Assembly (NCBI RefSeq): GCF_000265405.1
Contig: NC_018010.1
Location: 1,942,501-2,006,500, forward strand
Origin: Belliella baltica DSM 15883
GTDB lineage: Bacteria; Bacteroidota; Bacteroidia; Cytophagales; Cyclobacteriaceae
DNA: 64,000 bases
Reading direction: 5' to 3'
The stretch's first letter is position 1, and every line of letters starts with the position of its first letter. The translations under genes were made by a program, and so were the position numbers. Positions 1 to 9,387 of this stretch are shown here, piece after piece. The notes beneath the pieces were generated by a model. The model was not told the DNA's origin. It saw only the letters and a program-made list of their open reading frames with translations, and did no database searches.

Positions 1-1000
<1,000 letters not shown>

Positions 1001-1043
1001 TACCATTGGTCTAAGCACTCAATTTTCTGCACACTTGTTATGA

Positions 1044-1113
1044 ATTAAGATTCAAGAAGTGAGACACAAGATTAAAGACTTGATGTTGGACACTTGATAC
1101 TTGATAAGAACTT
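1044..1113. repeat. CAAGA/CTTGA-rich intergenic simple sequence
   Basis: The 23S-5S spacer holds loosely repeated words such as gagacacaagat, gacttgatg and cacttgatacttgat. Similar words recur in other non-coding gaps of the window (about 1360-1395, 21557-21680, 36868-36910 and 44764-44792). They resemble decayed short repeats, not a gene. No tRNA was recognised in the 23S-5S spacer. Confidence 0.4.
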
Positions 1114-1182
1114 AAAAATATTGATCTCGAGAGAGAGCCTGTTGAATTTAATGGTATATCCATGTAAAGGAAACAGTAAGAT

Positions 1183-1291
1183 TTAGGCGGCCTAGCGCAG
1201 GGGTCCCACCTCTTCCCATCCCGAACAGAGAAGTTAAGCCCTGCAGCGCCGATGGTACTGGGGTTACACCCGGGAGAGTAGGTCGCCGCCA
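1183..1291 (+). rRNA. 5S ribosomal RNA
   Basis: About 109 nt beginning taggcggcctagcgc and ending gtaggtcgccgcca. The ends pair (ggcgg with ccgcc), and the block cccatcccgaacagagaagt is the conserved loop B/C region of bacterial 5S rRNA. It lies about 180 nt downstream of the 23S gene on the same strand, the usual order at the end of an rRNA operon, and a strong terminator follows within 10 nt. Ends are accurate to a few nucleotides. Confidence 0.95.
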
Positions 1292-1300
1292 CATTATTCA

Positions 1301-1331
1301 GACCCTTTGGTTAAGTCCAAAGGGTCTTTTT
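1301..1331 (+). terminator. Rho-independent terminator of the rRNA operon
   Basis: A perfect 10-bp stem (gaccctttgg at 1301-1310 with ccaaagggtc at 1317-1326, 6-nt loop) is followed directly by TTTTT. It sits 10 nt after the 5S gene and so ends the rrn transcript. Confidence 0.9.
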
Positions 1332-1540
1332 GCGTTTAATACCTTTTGTAATAAATGACAATAGAAGCAAGATACAAGACACAAGACTCAAGTCAATCTA
1401 TAAAAAGCTTGGTTTATCTTTTTAAAAAAAATAAACTTTTTTCAATTAGCTATACTCGATTTCCTAATATTAATAATTCATTAAATTTCAATTTTATTTT
1501 TAGGGAATATTATTGCAGTTTTGCACAAACAATTTTCTTC

Positions 1541-2782
1541 ATGGCAATTTTATTGAAATCTCTCCAATTAATAGACTCTGAAAAAATTCATCCAGCTCAA
1601 GATTATCTTATCAAGGATGGTGAAGTTATTTCGGTTGATTATAGAAAAATTGATTTTGAAATTGAATCTATTGATTGTAAAGGCTTGTTTGGATCGAAAG
1701 GTTGGATTGACTTGAGGTGTATGATGGGAGAACCTGGACTAGAATATAAAGAGACTATAGAGAGTTTAGGTGAGGTCTTGGCATCTAGTGGATTCACAAA
1801 GGCTGTAATTATGCCTAATACTTTACCCACTCTACAATCCAAAAATGAAATTCGATATGTAAAAGCCAAATCTTCAACTCTTTTTACGGAATTAATAATA
1901 CAAGCAGCTGCAACAAGAGATAGTAAAGGTGAAGATTTTACAGAGATTCTGGATATAAATAATGAGGGTGTGTTTGTGTTTGGTGATGGTGTTAGTCCTT
2001 TGTCCAATCCAGATAGATTGATGAAAATTTTACACTACCTCCAAAAATTTGATGGGGTCTTATTTGATCATTCCTATGATCCTTTGCTTGCGATGTTTGG
2101 TCAGATGCATGAAGGGTATGTTTCTACACGTGTCGGTATGAAAGGAATTCCTAATATTTCGGAAGATATAGCGATTCAAAGAAATATTGAGATCTTAAGA
2201 TATACAGGTGGTAAATTGCATATTCAAACTATCAGTTCGTCTAAATCTGTCGAACTAATTCGAATCGCTAAAAAGGAAGGTTTAAACATTACCGCTGATG
2301 TATCAATCTATCAGCTAATTTTCTCTGATTCGGACCTTGATAGTTTTGATTCAAATCTCAAAGTGATGCCTCCTTTTAGAAGTACTGCTGATAGAAAAGC
2401 CTTGGTGGACGGACTTATCGATGGCACAATTGATGCGATTGTATCAAATCATCAACCACAGGATTTTGATTCTAAGCACATGGAGTTTGACTTAGCCTCA
2501 TTTGGAATGATAGGGTTGCAAACTTTTCTTCCAGCAATGGTGAAATTAGCTGATGAATTAACATGGCCATTATTAATCAAGAAAATAACTCAAGGACCAG
2601 CTTTTGTATTGAAATTGAAGAATTCAAAGGGGATGGGTTTAACAATTTTTGATCCAAAGGAAAAGTGGGTTTTTGATCAACAAAGTAATTTGTCGCTTTC
2701 AAGAAATACTCCTTGGTTTGGCAAAGAACTTATGGGAAAAGTCAAATATTCTTTTAACGGCTCACAATTCAAGCGATTTTAA
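1541..2782 (+). CDS. Dihydroorotase-family protein (PyrC-like) with a degenerate metal site
   Basis: A 413-residue amidohydrolase-fold protein matching class I dihydroorotase along its length: EPGLEYKETIES, IMPNTLPTL, the FGQMHEG block, VMPPFRS and a GTIDAIVSNHQPQ block can all be read. Active enzymes make dihydroorotate from carbamoyl aspartate using zinc held by histidines. Here the usual HxH reads RCM, the TDHAPH motif reads SNHQPQ, and the PHH and HvS motifs read IYQ and QTISS, so catalysis is unlikely. A scaffold role like the inactive PyrC' partner of aspartate carbamoyltransferase is an inference. The frame is open back to about 1355, but ATG 1541 begins where family homology starts. 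The stop touches the next gene, implying one transcript with 2783-5767. Confidence 0.85.
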   Translation: MAILLKSLQLIDSEKIHPAQDYLIKDGEVISVDYRKIDFEIESIDCKGLFGSKGWIDLRCMMGEPGLEYKETIESLGEVLASSGFTKAVIMPNTLPTLQSKNEIRYVKAKSSTLFTELIIQAAATRDSKGEDFTEILDINNEGVFVFGDGVSPLSNPDRLMKILHYLQKFDGVLFDHSYDPLLAMFGQMHEGYVSTRVGMKGIPNISEDIAIQRNIEILRYTGGKLHIQTISSSKSVELIRIAKKEGLNITADVSIYQLIFSDSDLDSFDSNLKVMPPFRSTADRKALVDGLIDGTIDAIVSNHQPQDFDSKHMEFDLASFGMIGLQTFLPAMVKLADELTWPLLIKKITQGPAFVLKLKNSKGMGLTIFDPKEKWVFDQQSNLSLSRNTPWFGKELMGKVKYSFNGSQFKRF

Positions 2783-3295
2783 ATGAACAGAAAACTTCTT
2801 GCATCTTACAAATTTGGATTAATTGGCGGAGTATTTTGTGTCGCGGCATTTGTGGTTTTTAAATTGCTCGGTATGGATCCAACCAAACTGAGTATGTTAT
2901 TTGGGTATTTTTTGATTCCTTTTTTCTTATTCATTGGAATTAAATTCTATAGGAATCAAGGTAATCATGGGCTTTTAAGTTTTTCAGATGGGATGTCTGT
3001 TGGGTTTTTGATTTATTCAATAATTGGTTTGGTATCAGGGCTTGGTATATGGATTGTTTTAATGTTATCTCCGTCTCTTTACGCTGAGATTAAAATGCAA
3101 AAGATAGAAATTCTCAATAAAAACAAGGATCTAATTGTCGAACAAGTAGGCCTAAAATCATTTGAAACTACGAGCGAAAGTTTATTGAATATGACAACGC
3201 TTGATATTGCTACAAATGATTTTATTTGGAAAATTATCCCAGGTCTGTTTTTTACAATTATTATTTCTATAATTTTAAGACGAAATTTTAAATAA
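2783..3295 (+). CDS. DUF4199 family membrane protein
   Basis: A 170-residue protein with about four hydrophobic segments (roughly residues 8-28, 36-54, 70-95 and 148-166) and the DUF4199 pattern of a FSDGMSVGF block between the second and third segments. Function of the family is unknown. The ATG follows the stop of the dihydroorotase-like gene with no gap, and a second DUF4199 gene follows after 8 nt, so the two may form a hetero-oligomer or be a tandem duplication. A glycosyltransferase next in line points to the cell envelope, but this is only context. Confidence 0.8.
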   Translation: MNRKLLASYKFGLIGGVFCVAAFVVFKLLGMDPTKLSMLFGYFLIPFFLFIGIKFYRNQGNHGLLSFSDGMSVGFLIYSIIGLVSGLGIWIVLMLSPSLYAEIKMQKIEILNKNKDLIVEQVGLKSFETTSESLLNMTTLDIATNDFIWKIIPGLFFTIIISIILRRNFK

Positions 3296-3303
3296 CCACA
3301 GAC

Positions 3304-3825
3304 ATGGAAGAAAAACTTACTTTAGGAGACTCTGTTAAAAAATGGGGTGTAATTTATGGACTTATTGGATTGATTGTAGCTTTATTGTCAGCTATTTTTG
3401 ATTTCCAATCTATGGGTGTAGCTGGATCAATTATATCTAGCTTATTAAATATTGGGATTGCCTTTGCTATCTATTTTCTATCTACCAAAGAATATAGAGA
3501 ATCAAATGACGGGATATTATCCTTTGGTCAAGGCTTTAAGATTGTAGCGTTGGTTGGTCTATTAGGAGGCGCAATTAGAGCTGTTGGGTTTTATGTGTAC
3601 ATTAAATTCATCGATTCCACATTTATGGATAGAGTTTTGGAAGCACAAATTCAGGCTCAAGAAAATATGGGAGCATCTTATGACCCAGACGCTGTACCAG
3701 AATTCATGAAATTTTTCCAGACAACAGAGTTTATGGGAATAGCTTCATTTATTGGAGCCGTATTTGGATTTTTGATTCTTGGACTTATTGCAGTGGCAAT
3801 TAACAAAAGAACAGAAGATTACTAA
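3304..3825 (+). CDS. DUF4199 family membrane protein (second copy)
   Basis: A 173-residue protein with four predicted membrane segments and a LSFGQGFKIVALVG block equivalent to the LSFSDGMSVGF block of the gene before it, which identifies the same DUF4199 family. The two copies are clearly related but diverged, so the duplication is old. The 8-nt gaps on both sides place it inside the same operon as the two downstream glycosyltransferases. Function unknown; in other Bacteroidota this family commonly sits next to GT2 genes, as here. Confidence 0.8.
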   Translation: MEEKLTLGDSVKKWGVIYGLIGLIVALLSAIFDFQSMGVAGSIISSLLNIGIAFAIYFLSTKEYRESNDGILSFGQGFKIVALVGLLGGAIRAVGFYVYIKFIDSTFMDRVLEAQIQAQENMGASYDPDAVPEFMKFFQTTEFMGIASFIGAVFGFLILGLIAVAINKRTEDY

Positions 3826-3833
3826 GAGATAAA

Positions 3834-4796
3834 ATGATTCAGATTTCCGTGATAGTACCTGTTTTTAATGAACAGGATTCTTTGCCAGAATTGAATAATT
3901 GGATTAGCCGGGTCATGCATGACCACGGCTTTTCTTATGAAATCATCTATATTAATGATGGTAGTACAGATGATTCATGGAATGTGATTTGTGAACTCTC
4001 ATTGGTAGATAAATGTATAAAAGCTGTCAATTTTACCCGGAATTATGGTAAATCAGCAGCTTTGGATATGGGGTTTAGCAAGTCTAGTGGTGAAGTAGTC
4101 ATTACTATGGATGCAGATTTGCAAGATAGTCCTGATGAAATACCTGGTTTGTATGAAATGATTACTAAAGAAAACTTTGATATTGTTTCTGGATGGAAGA
4201 AAAAGCGATATGATCCCATTTCCAAAACTATACCATCTAAATTTTTTAATGGAGTGACAAGGTGGATCTCAGGAATTAAGCTTCATGATTTCAATTGTGG
4301 GCTGAAAGCTTATAATAAAAGAGTTATTAAAAATATTCATATCTATGGTGAAATGCATAGATATATTCCTTTGATTGCAAAATGGAATGGTTTTGCTAAA
4401 ATTGGTGAAAAGGTAGTAGAACATAGAGCAAGGAAATATGGAGAAACTAAATTTGGAATTGAAAGATTCTTAAATGGCTTTTTAGATTTGATATCTGTTT
4501 CGTTTGTTAATAGGTATAAAAAGAAACCAATGCATTTTTTCGGTTTGCTAGGAACAATTTCTTTTTCTTCAGGATTTTTAATTACTGTTTGGCTGATTTT
4601 CCAAAAAGTATATGGCTTGTATATGGGTAGTAAAGTCAGAGAAATAACTGAGCAACCCTTATTTTTCTTAGCATTGGTTGCATTGATAGTCGGAGTGCAG
4701 CTTTTTTTGACTGGATTTATGGCTGAAATGATGACGTCAAACAGTTCCCGAAAAGCTGATTACAACATCAGCGAGCAAATCAATTTAGAGGACTAA
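3834..4796 (+). CDS. Family 2 glycosyltransferase, polyprenyl-phosphate type (DPM1/GtrB-like)
   Basis: A 320-residue protein with an N-terminal GT-A domain (SVIVPVFNEQDSLPEL at residues 4-19, then MDADLQDSPDE holding the metal-binding DxD-like motif near residue 90) and two C-terminal membrane helices (about 235-257 and 277-300). This architecture is that of dolichol/undecaprenyl-phosphate sugar transferases, which load a sugar onto a lipid carrier on the cytoplasmic face. Sugar and lipid acceptor cannot be told from sequence. It follows DUF4199 by 8 nt and its stop overlaps the next start (TAATG). Confidence 0.9.
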   Translation: MIQISVIVPVFNEQDSLPELNNWISRVMHDHGFSYEIIYINDGSTDDSWNVICELSLVDKCIKAVNFTRNYGKSAALDMGFSKSSGEVVITMDADLQDSPDEIPGLYEMITKENFDIVSGWKKKRYDPISKTIPSKFFNGVTRWISGIKLHDFNCGLKAYNKRVIKNIHIYGEMHRYIPLIAKWNGFAKIGEKVVEHRARKYGETKFGIERFLNGFLDLISVSFVNRYKKKPMHFFGLLGTISFSSGFLITVWLIFQKVYGLYMGSKVREITEQPLFFLALVALIVGVQLFLTGFMAEMMTSNSSRKADYNISEQINLED

Positions 4797-5767
4797 TGTT
4801 CTTTTCAGTTATCATACCTGTTTATAACAGACCTAACGAGATTAAAGATCTCCTTCAAAGTCTTATCCTACAGGATTACAATAAATTCGAAGTGGTAATT
4901 GTCGAAGATGGTTCAGAGATTAATTGCAAGGATGTTGTAGATGAATTTAATAATAGATTAGAAATTCAATATTTCTATATCTCGAACGTAGGACAAGGTT
5001 TCGCTAGAAATTTTGGAATGGAAAGAGCTAAGGGAGATTTTTTTGTATTATTTGACTCCGATTGTATTATTCCTCAAAGCTTTCTTTTCAACCTTTCGAA
5101 AGCAATTCAGCAAAGAAATCTTGATGCATATGGAGGTCCTGACACAGCAGATAGTAATTTTTCATTTCTTCAGAAAGCAATGAATTATAGCATGACATCT
5201 GTTCTCACCACAGGAGGAATTCGGGGTAAACTAAAAGATAAAAGCAAATATCAAGCTCGTGGATATAACATGGGTCTTTCAAAAGCTGCATTTTTAAAAT
5301 CCAAGGGTTTCGTTGATCCAAATAGAGGTGAAGATATCGAATTGAGTATTCGACTTAAGAAGCTAGGATTTAAGCTTGAACTTGTTGAAGATGCTTATGT
5401 ATATCATAACCGAAAAAACACATTGTTGAGCTTTTTCAAGCAGGGATTTTCTTTCGGTCAGAATAGGATCAATGTAAGTAGGTATCATTCGGAAGCTCTG
5501 AAGATAGTGCATTTTATGCCAATGGCTTTTTTGTTCTTGTGGTTCGCCTTGGCATTGGCTGTTTTTGTTCTACCACTTACTAATTATTTTCTAATCGCTG
5601 GAATTTTGATTTTTGCAGTTTGGAAAATTGCAATATTTCTTCACGCCTCATTGCAATATAAATCAGTTTTGATCGGTTTTCTTTCGATTATAACTTCGTT
5701 TGGTCAGTTGAGTGCTTACGGAATGGGACTGATGACAGAAGGTCTTAAAAAAATATTCAAAGGCTAG
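4796..5767 (+). CDS. Family 2 glycosyltransferase with C-terminal membrane segments
   Basis: A 323-residue GT2 protein: SVIIPVYNRPNEIKDLL at the start, VIVEDGSE, then LFDSDCIIP with a DSD metal motif near residue 87, an RGYNMGLSKAAF acceptor block and a RGEDIELSIRL block carrying the ED catalytic-base motif near residue 180. Two hydrophobic segments lie at about residues 240-285. Start is set by the TAATG overlap with the preceding glycosyltransferase. It is the last gene of the run, and its 3' end overlaps the convergent methyltransferase by 4 nt. Product unknown; cell-surface glycan assembly is the likely setting. Confidence 0.88.
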   Translation: MFFSVIIPVYNRPNEIKDLLQSLILQDYNKFEVVIVEDGSEINCKDVVDEFNNRLEIQYFYISNVGQGFARNFGMERAKGDFFVLFDSDCIIPQSFLFNLSKAIQQRNLDAYGGPDTADSNFSFLQKAMNYSMTSVLTTGGIRGKLKDKSKYQARGYNMGLSKAAFLKSKGFVDPNRGEDIELSIRLKKLGFKLELVEDAYVYHNRKNTLLSFFKQGFSFGQNRINVSRYHSEALKIVHFMPMAFLFLWFALALAVFVLPLTNYFLIAGILIFAVWKIAIFLHASLQYKSVLIGFLSIITSFGQLSAYGMGLMTEGLKKIFKG

Positions 5768-6525
5768 CCTTTGGTGCAATAAAAGATAATTTCATTTTTG
5801 GGGAGGGCGTATTTTTGAATAATCGTTTCATCCAATGATTTCACATAGTGATCTTCTTTGACAATTAAACCTGATGCACTTAGCCTCTTTGCGTAATCTT
5901 TGCCGTATTTTCTTACATGATCTCTTTGTCCAAATATACGCTCTCTCTCAGCAGGATTTGTAATGGTCTTGTCTTCTAATGTATTTTCTAGATCGTAAAC
6001 AGGAGATTGGATGATCCCCCATCCGTCTTTTTTTAGCACTCGATTAATTTCTTTGCAAGCTAAAATATCGTCTTCTACATGTTCCATTACATGGTTACAG
6101 AAAACCACATCAAATGAACAGTCTTCAAATGGTATTTGATGCACGTCCATTTTAACCTTAGCTAGAGGAGATTCAATATCTCCAGTTATGTATTCCAAGT
6201 TTGAAAGAGAGTCCATTCTATCAATAAAACAAAGTTCTGGCGCAATATGAAGTACTTTTAGAGGCGAAGTGAAGAAATTGGTTTTTTCCTGTAAAAATAA
6301 CCACATAAGTCTATGCCTTTCTAATGCTAGGCAATGAGGGCACAAGGCGTTTTCTCTGGCTTTTCGGCCATAAGGTAGAAATTTCCTGAACTTTTGTTCA
6401 CAAACATTGCAACTCACATTTTCCCCTTTGTAAAAGAATGCTATTAGGCGTAAAAAAAAATGAGATACTAGTTGTAGGTATTTTCTAGGGATGTATCTAA
6501 TGACGAAACTGACTAAGGATTTCAT
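5764..6525 (-). CDS. Class I SAM-dependent methyltransferase with N-terminal Cys4 motif
   Basis: A 253-residue protein. Residues about 39-69 hold CNVC and CPHC pairs typical of a small zinc-binding module, followed by LERHRLMW. The methyltransferase fold follows: VLHIAPE (motif I variant), YITGDIES, VFCNHVMEHVEDD (motif IV region), and KDGWGIIQSP. The substrate is unknown; similar two-part proteins are often found with polysaccharide genes. It is convergent with the preceding glycosyltransferase, overlapping its end by 4 nt. Confidence 0.85.
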   Translation of the reverse strand: MKSLVSFVIRYIPRKYLQLVSHFFLRLIAFFYKGENVSCNVCEQKFRKFLPYGRKARENALCPHCLALERHRLMWLFLQEKTNFFTSPLKVLHIAPELCFIDRMDSLSNLEYITGDIESPLAKVKMDVHQIPFEDCSFDVVFCNHVMEHVEDDILACKEINRVLKKDGWGIIQSPVYDLENTLEDKTITNPAERERIFGQRDHVRKYGKDYAKRLSASGLIVKEDHYVKSLDETIIQKYALPKNEIIFYCTKG

Positions 6526-6692
6526 GAATAACGGTCGTACTTAAAATTTTTTAATTCAGGATAAAACATTGCAATTTAGTCAATGTGGAAACAAAAATCT
6601 CTATGATCCACTATTCTTTGGGTACAGAATAGACTTTTATGTTAGTGGTGCTATTAAATGCTTATTGGATGATTTTTGAAAATCCAAAAGTC

Positions 6693-6700
6693 TAACTTTG
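6693..6700 (+). promoter_or_regulatory. Bacteroidota -7 box for the efflux operon
   Basis: TAACTTTG matches the Bacteroidota primary sigma factor -7 consensus TAnnTTTG. It lies 24 nt before ATG 6725. A -33 TTTG at standard spacing is not clear. The placement argues that translation starts at 6725 and not at the in-frame TTG at 6698, which falls inside the box. Confidence 0.55.
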
Positions 6701-6724
6701 TATATTAAAAATGCTAAAAAGATA

Positions 6725-8065
6725 ATGAAAAATAAAAAAATATATATAGGGATAGTAGTGGTTTTGCTACTTATGATAGTCATCTGGAAGTTTTTTTCGG
6801 GATCCTCTAGCGAAGGTTTTGATATCATGGCAGACGTAAAAAAAGGAGATTTTAGAGTAGAAATTACAAGTTCGGGAGAATTAGAAGCTTTGAAGTCAGT
6901 TGAGGTTTTAGGTCCTTTAGAGGCAAGAAGATTTAGAGTGAATAATATCACGATTGAGAGTATGGTGGATGAGGGTACAGTTGTTAAACAAGGTGATTTG
7001 ATAGCTGAGTTGGATAAATCTGAAATGTTCGGGAGAATAGAAGATAGACGAATAGAACTAGATCAAAGTAGGGCTCAATATGAACAAATTCAACTTGATA
7101 CATCTCTTGTCCTACGTCAGGAAAGAGACAATATGATCAATTTGGAATATATTGTTCAAGAGCGCAAATTGGTTTTAGAGCAATCTCAATTTGAGCCACC
7201 TGCAATTATAAAGCAGAATGGATATAATGTAGAAAAGGCAATTCGTGATTTAGAGCAAGCTAATGATCGATATAAAGTAAAAATTCTTCAAGAAAAAGCA
7301 AGAATGGCAGAAGTAGCTGCCCGGGTTAGAGAGTATGAGAACGAGTTGGCTCAAATGCAAGAAGTCTTAGAAAAATTCACAGTTAGAGCTCCTCAAAATG
7401 GGATGGTAATATACCAATCTGGAAGAGGAGGGAAAGTAAAGGAAGGTTCTCAAATCAGCGCTTGGAACCCAGTTGTGGCGACACTTCCAGATCTTTCAAG
7501 AATGAGAAGTGTAACTTATATCAATGAAGTAGATATAAGAAAAATTAAAGTTGGTCAAAAAGTAGAAATTGGTCTAGACGCATTTCCTGACAAAAGACTC
7601 ACTGGAACGGTTACAAGAGTAGCTAATATAGGTCAGCAAAGACCAAATTCAGATGCAAAAGTTTTTGAAGTTATGGTGGAAGTGAATGAAAGCGACCCAA
7701 CCTTAAGGCCGGCAATGACTACAAGTAATACAATCATAGTAAATAAAGTTGAAAACGTGATGCATGTTCCTTTAGAGGCTGTAAATGTTCATAACGACAG
7801 TATTAATTATGTTTTTCTCAAAAATGGAGTTAAACAAGAGGTTTTGTTAGGTATGGCAAACCTCAATGATATCATTATCGAAAGTGGTTTAAATGAAGGG
7901 GATAGAGTATTTTTATCAACTCCTGAATTTGCAAAAGATGCTCCTGTAAAATTGTTGCCAGAGCTCAATGGCAAAAGGATTGAAATTTATAATGAAGCTG
8001 CTGGCATCAAGGCGGAAGAGGAAAAAGACGCTCCGAATCAGACTAGAAGAAGGGGGAATCAGTGA
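6725..8065 (+). CDS. Efflux periplasmic adaptor (HlyD/MacA-like)
   Basis: A 446-residue membrane-fusion protein. An N-terminal membrane anchor (about residues 5-22) is followed by a lipoyl/barrel-sandwich half (VDEGTVVKQGDLIAELD), a long coiled-coil hairpin rich in Glu, Gln and Arg (about 95-215), the second lipoyl half (TVRAPQNGMVIY), and a beta-barrel with PDLSRMRSV and membrane-proximal domain. It bridges an inner-membrane transporter to TolC. Its stop overlaps the start of the permease (GTGA). The frame is open to a TTG at 6698, but that codon lies within the promoter -7 box, so ATG 6725 is preferred. Confidence 0.9.
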   Translation: MKNKKIYIGIVVVLLLMIVIWKFFSGSSSEGFDIMADVKKGDFRVEITSSGELEALKSVEVLGPLEARRFRVNNITIESMVDEGTVVKQGDLIAELDKSEMFGRIEDRRIELDQSRAQYEQIQLDTSLVLRQERDNMINLEYIVQERKLVLEQSQFEPPAIIKQNGYNVEKAIRDLEQANDRYKVKILQEKARMAEVAARVREYENELAQMQEVLEKFTVRAPQNGMVIYQSGRGGKVKEGSQISAWNPVVATLPDLSRMRSVTYINEVDIRKIKVGQKVEIGLDAFPDKRLTGTVTRVANIGQQRPNSDAKVFEVMVEVNESDPTLRPAMTTSNTIIVNKVENVMHVPLEAVNVHNDSINYVFLKNGVKQEVLLGMANLNDIIIESGLNEGDRVFLSTPEFAKDAPVKLLPELNGKRIEIYNEAAGIKAEEEKDAPNQTRRRGNQ

Positions 8066-9387
8066 AAAAGCCGTACATAAATGAACGATTATTAGCAAAT
8101 TTCTCGATTGCACTAGAGGCTGTAATTGCAAATAGATTGAGGTCTTTTTTGACAGCTCTAGGAATTATCTTTGGTGTAGCTGCTGTGATTGCCATGATGG
8201 CAATTGGAAATGGAGCTCAACAAGAGATCTTAGAACAAATCAAATTGGTTGGAGTAAATAATATCGTTATTGAACCAATTAGCGAGCAGTTTGAAGAAGA
8301 CCTAAGCGAAGAGTCTGATCTAGGAAAGGAAAAAAGAAAATTTTCCCCTGGTTTGAGACTGATTGATATCAAGGCTATTGAAACAAATATCCCAGGAATA
8401 GCGAAAATAAGCCCTGAAATTGTTTTAGAAACTAATATAGTTTATGGGGGTATAAGAAGATCGGCCAAATTGGTTGGGATTAAGCCAGCCTATTTCGATG
8501 TGTTGGATTTTAAATTAGGTGAAGGGAGACTTTTTAGTGAATCAAATGAAATCAAAGGTGATCCAGTTTGTATTATAGGGAAAGGTGTACAAAGGAAGTT
8601 TTTTCCAAAAGAGAATCCCATTGGTAGAAAAATTAAAAGTGGAAATCAATGGCTCGAAATAATAGGAATCATGGAGGAACGCTTTGTTTCAGAGCAAAGT
8701 ATTTCTAAGCTAGGAATCAGAGATTTTAATATGGACGTTTATATTCCAATTCAAAGTATGTTGGTCAGGTTTAAAAATAGAGACCTTGTTACAGGATTTG
8801 ATTTGGAAGAAGAATCTGGATCACAAAATCCAAATTATCATCAAATCGATAAACTTGTGATACAGGTCTCCGAAAGTGAATCATTAAACCCAACAGCAGA
8901 AGTAATTTCTAAGCTTTTGTCTCGAAGTCATAATGGCGTCGTTGACTTTGAAATTACTATTCCAGAGCTTCTTTTGAAGCAGCAACAGCGAACCCAAAAT
9001 ATCTTTAATATTGTCCTTGGGGCGATAGCAGGTATTTCATTGTTAGTTGGTGGAATAGGGATTATGAATATCATGCTAGCTTCTGTGATGGAAAGAATAA
9101 AAGAAATCGGCCTAAGGCTTTCGTTGGGAGCAAAAAAATCCGATATTGTCAACCAGTTTCTTTTCGAATCCATCATGATCAGTGTTTCGGGTGGTTTGAT
9201 AGGAGTGATACTTGGGGTAGTATTGGCCTATTTAGTCTCTGTTTTTGGAGATTTCCCTACAGTAGTATCTTTTACTTCTATCGTGCTATCCTTTGGAGTT
9301 GCTGCGACTGTGGGTTTGATTTTCGGAATTGCACCTGCCCAAAAGGCAGCAAGTCAGGATCCAATAACTTCTTTAAGATATGAATAG
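8062..9387 (+). CDS. MacB-type ABC transporter permease (FtsX domain)
   Basis: A 441-residue protein with a GTG start overlapping the adaptor stop. It has one N-terminal membrane helix (about residues 28-48, followed by GNGAQQEILEQI), a large periplasmic MacB core domain (about 55-305) and a C-terminal FtsX region with three helices and the hallmark GGIGIMNIMLASVMERIKEI block. MacB-type proteins do not pump across the membrane; they couple ATP use to periplasmic export through the adaptor and TolC. No ATP-binding domain is fused and none is encoded in this operon, so the ATPase must come from elsewhere. Confidence 0.9.
   Translation: MKKPYINERLLANFSIALEAVIANRLRSFLTALGIIFGVAAVIAMMAIGNGAQQEILEQIKLVGVNNIVIEPISEQFEEDLSEESDLGKEKRKFSPGLRLIDIKAIETNIPGIAKISPEIVLETNIVYGGIRRSAKLVGIKPAYFDVLDFKLGEGRLFSESNEIKGDPVCIIGKGVQRKFFPKENPIGRKIKSGNQWLEIIGIMEERFVSEQSISKLGIRDFNMDVYIPIQSMLVRFKNRDLVTGFDLEEESGSQNPNYHQIDKLVIQVSESESLNPTAEVISKLLSRSHNGVVDFEITIPELLLKQQQRTQNIFNIVLGAIAGISLLVGGIGIMNIMLASVMERIKEIGLRLSLGAKKSDIVNQFLFESIMISVSGGLIGVILGVVLAYLVSVFGDFPTVVSFTSIVLSFGVAATVGLIFGIAPAQKAASQDPITSLRYE

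Noticed and set aside
1355-1540. N-terminal extension of the dihydroorotase-like gene
   Set aside because: The added residues have no family homology and cover the rRNA-operon downstream spacer; ATG 1541 fits better.
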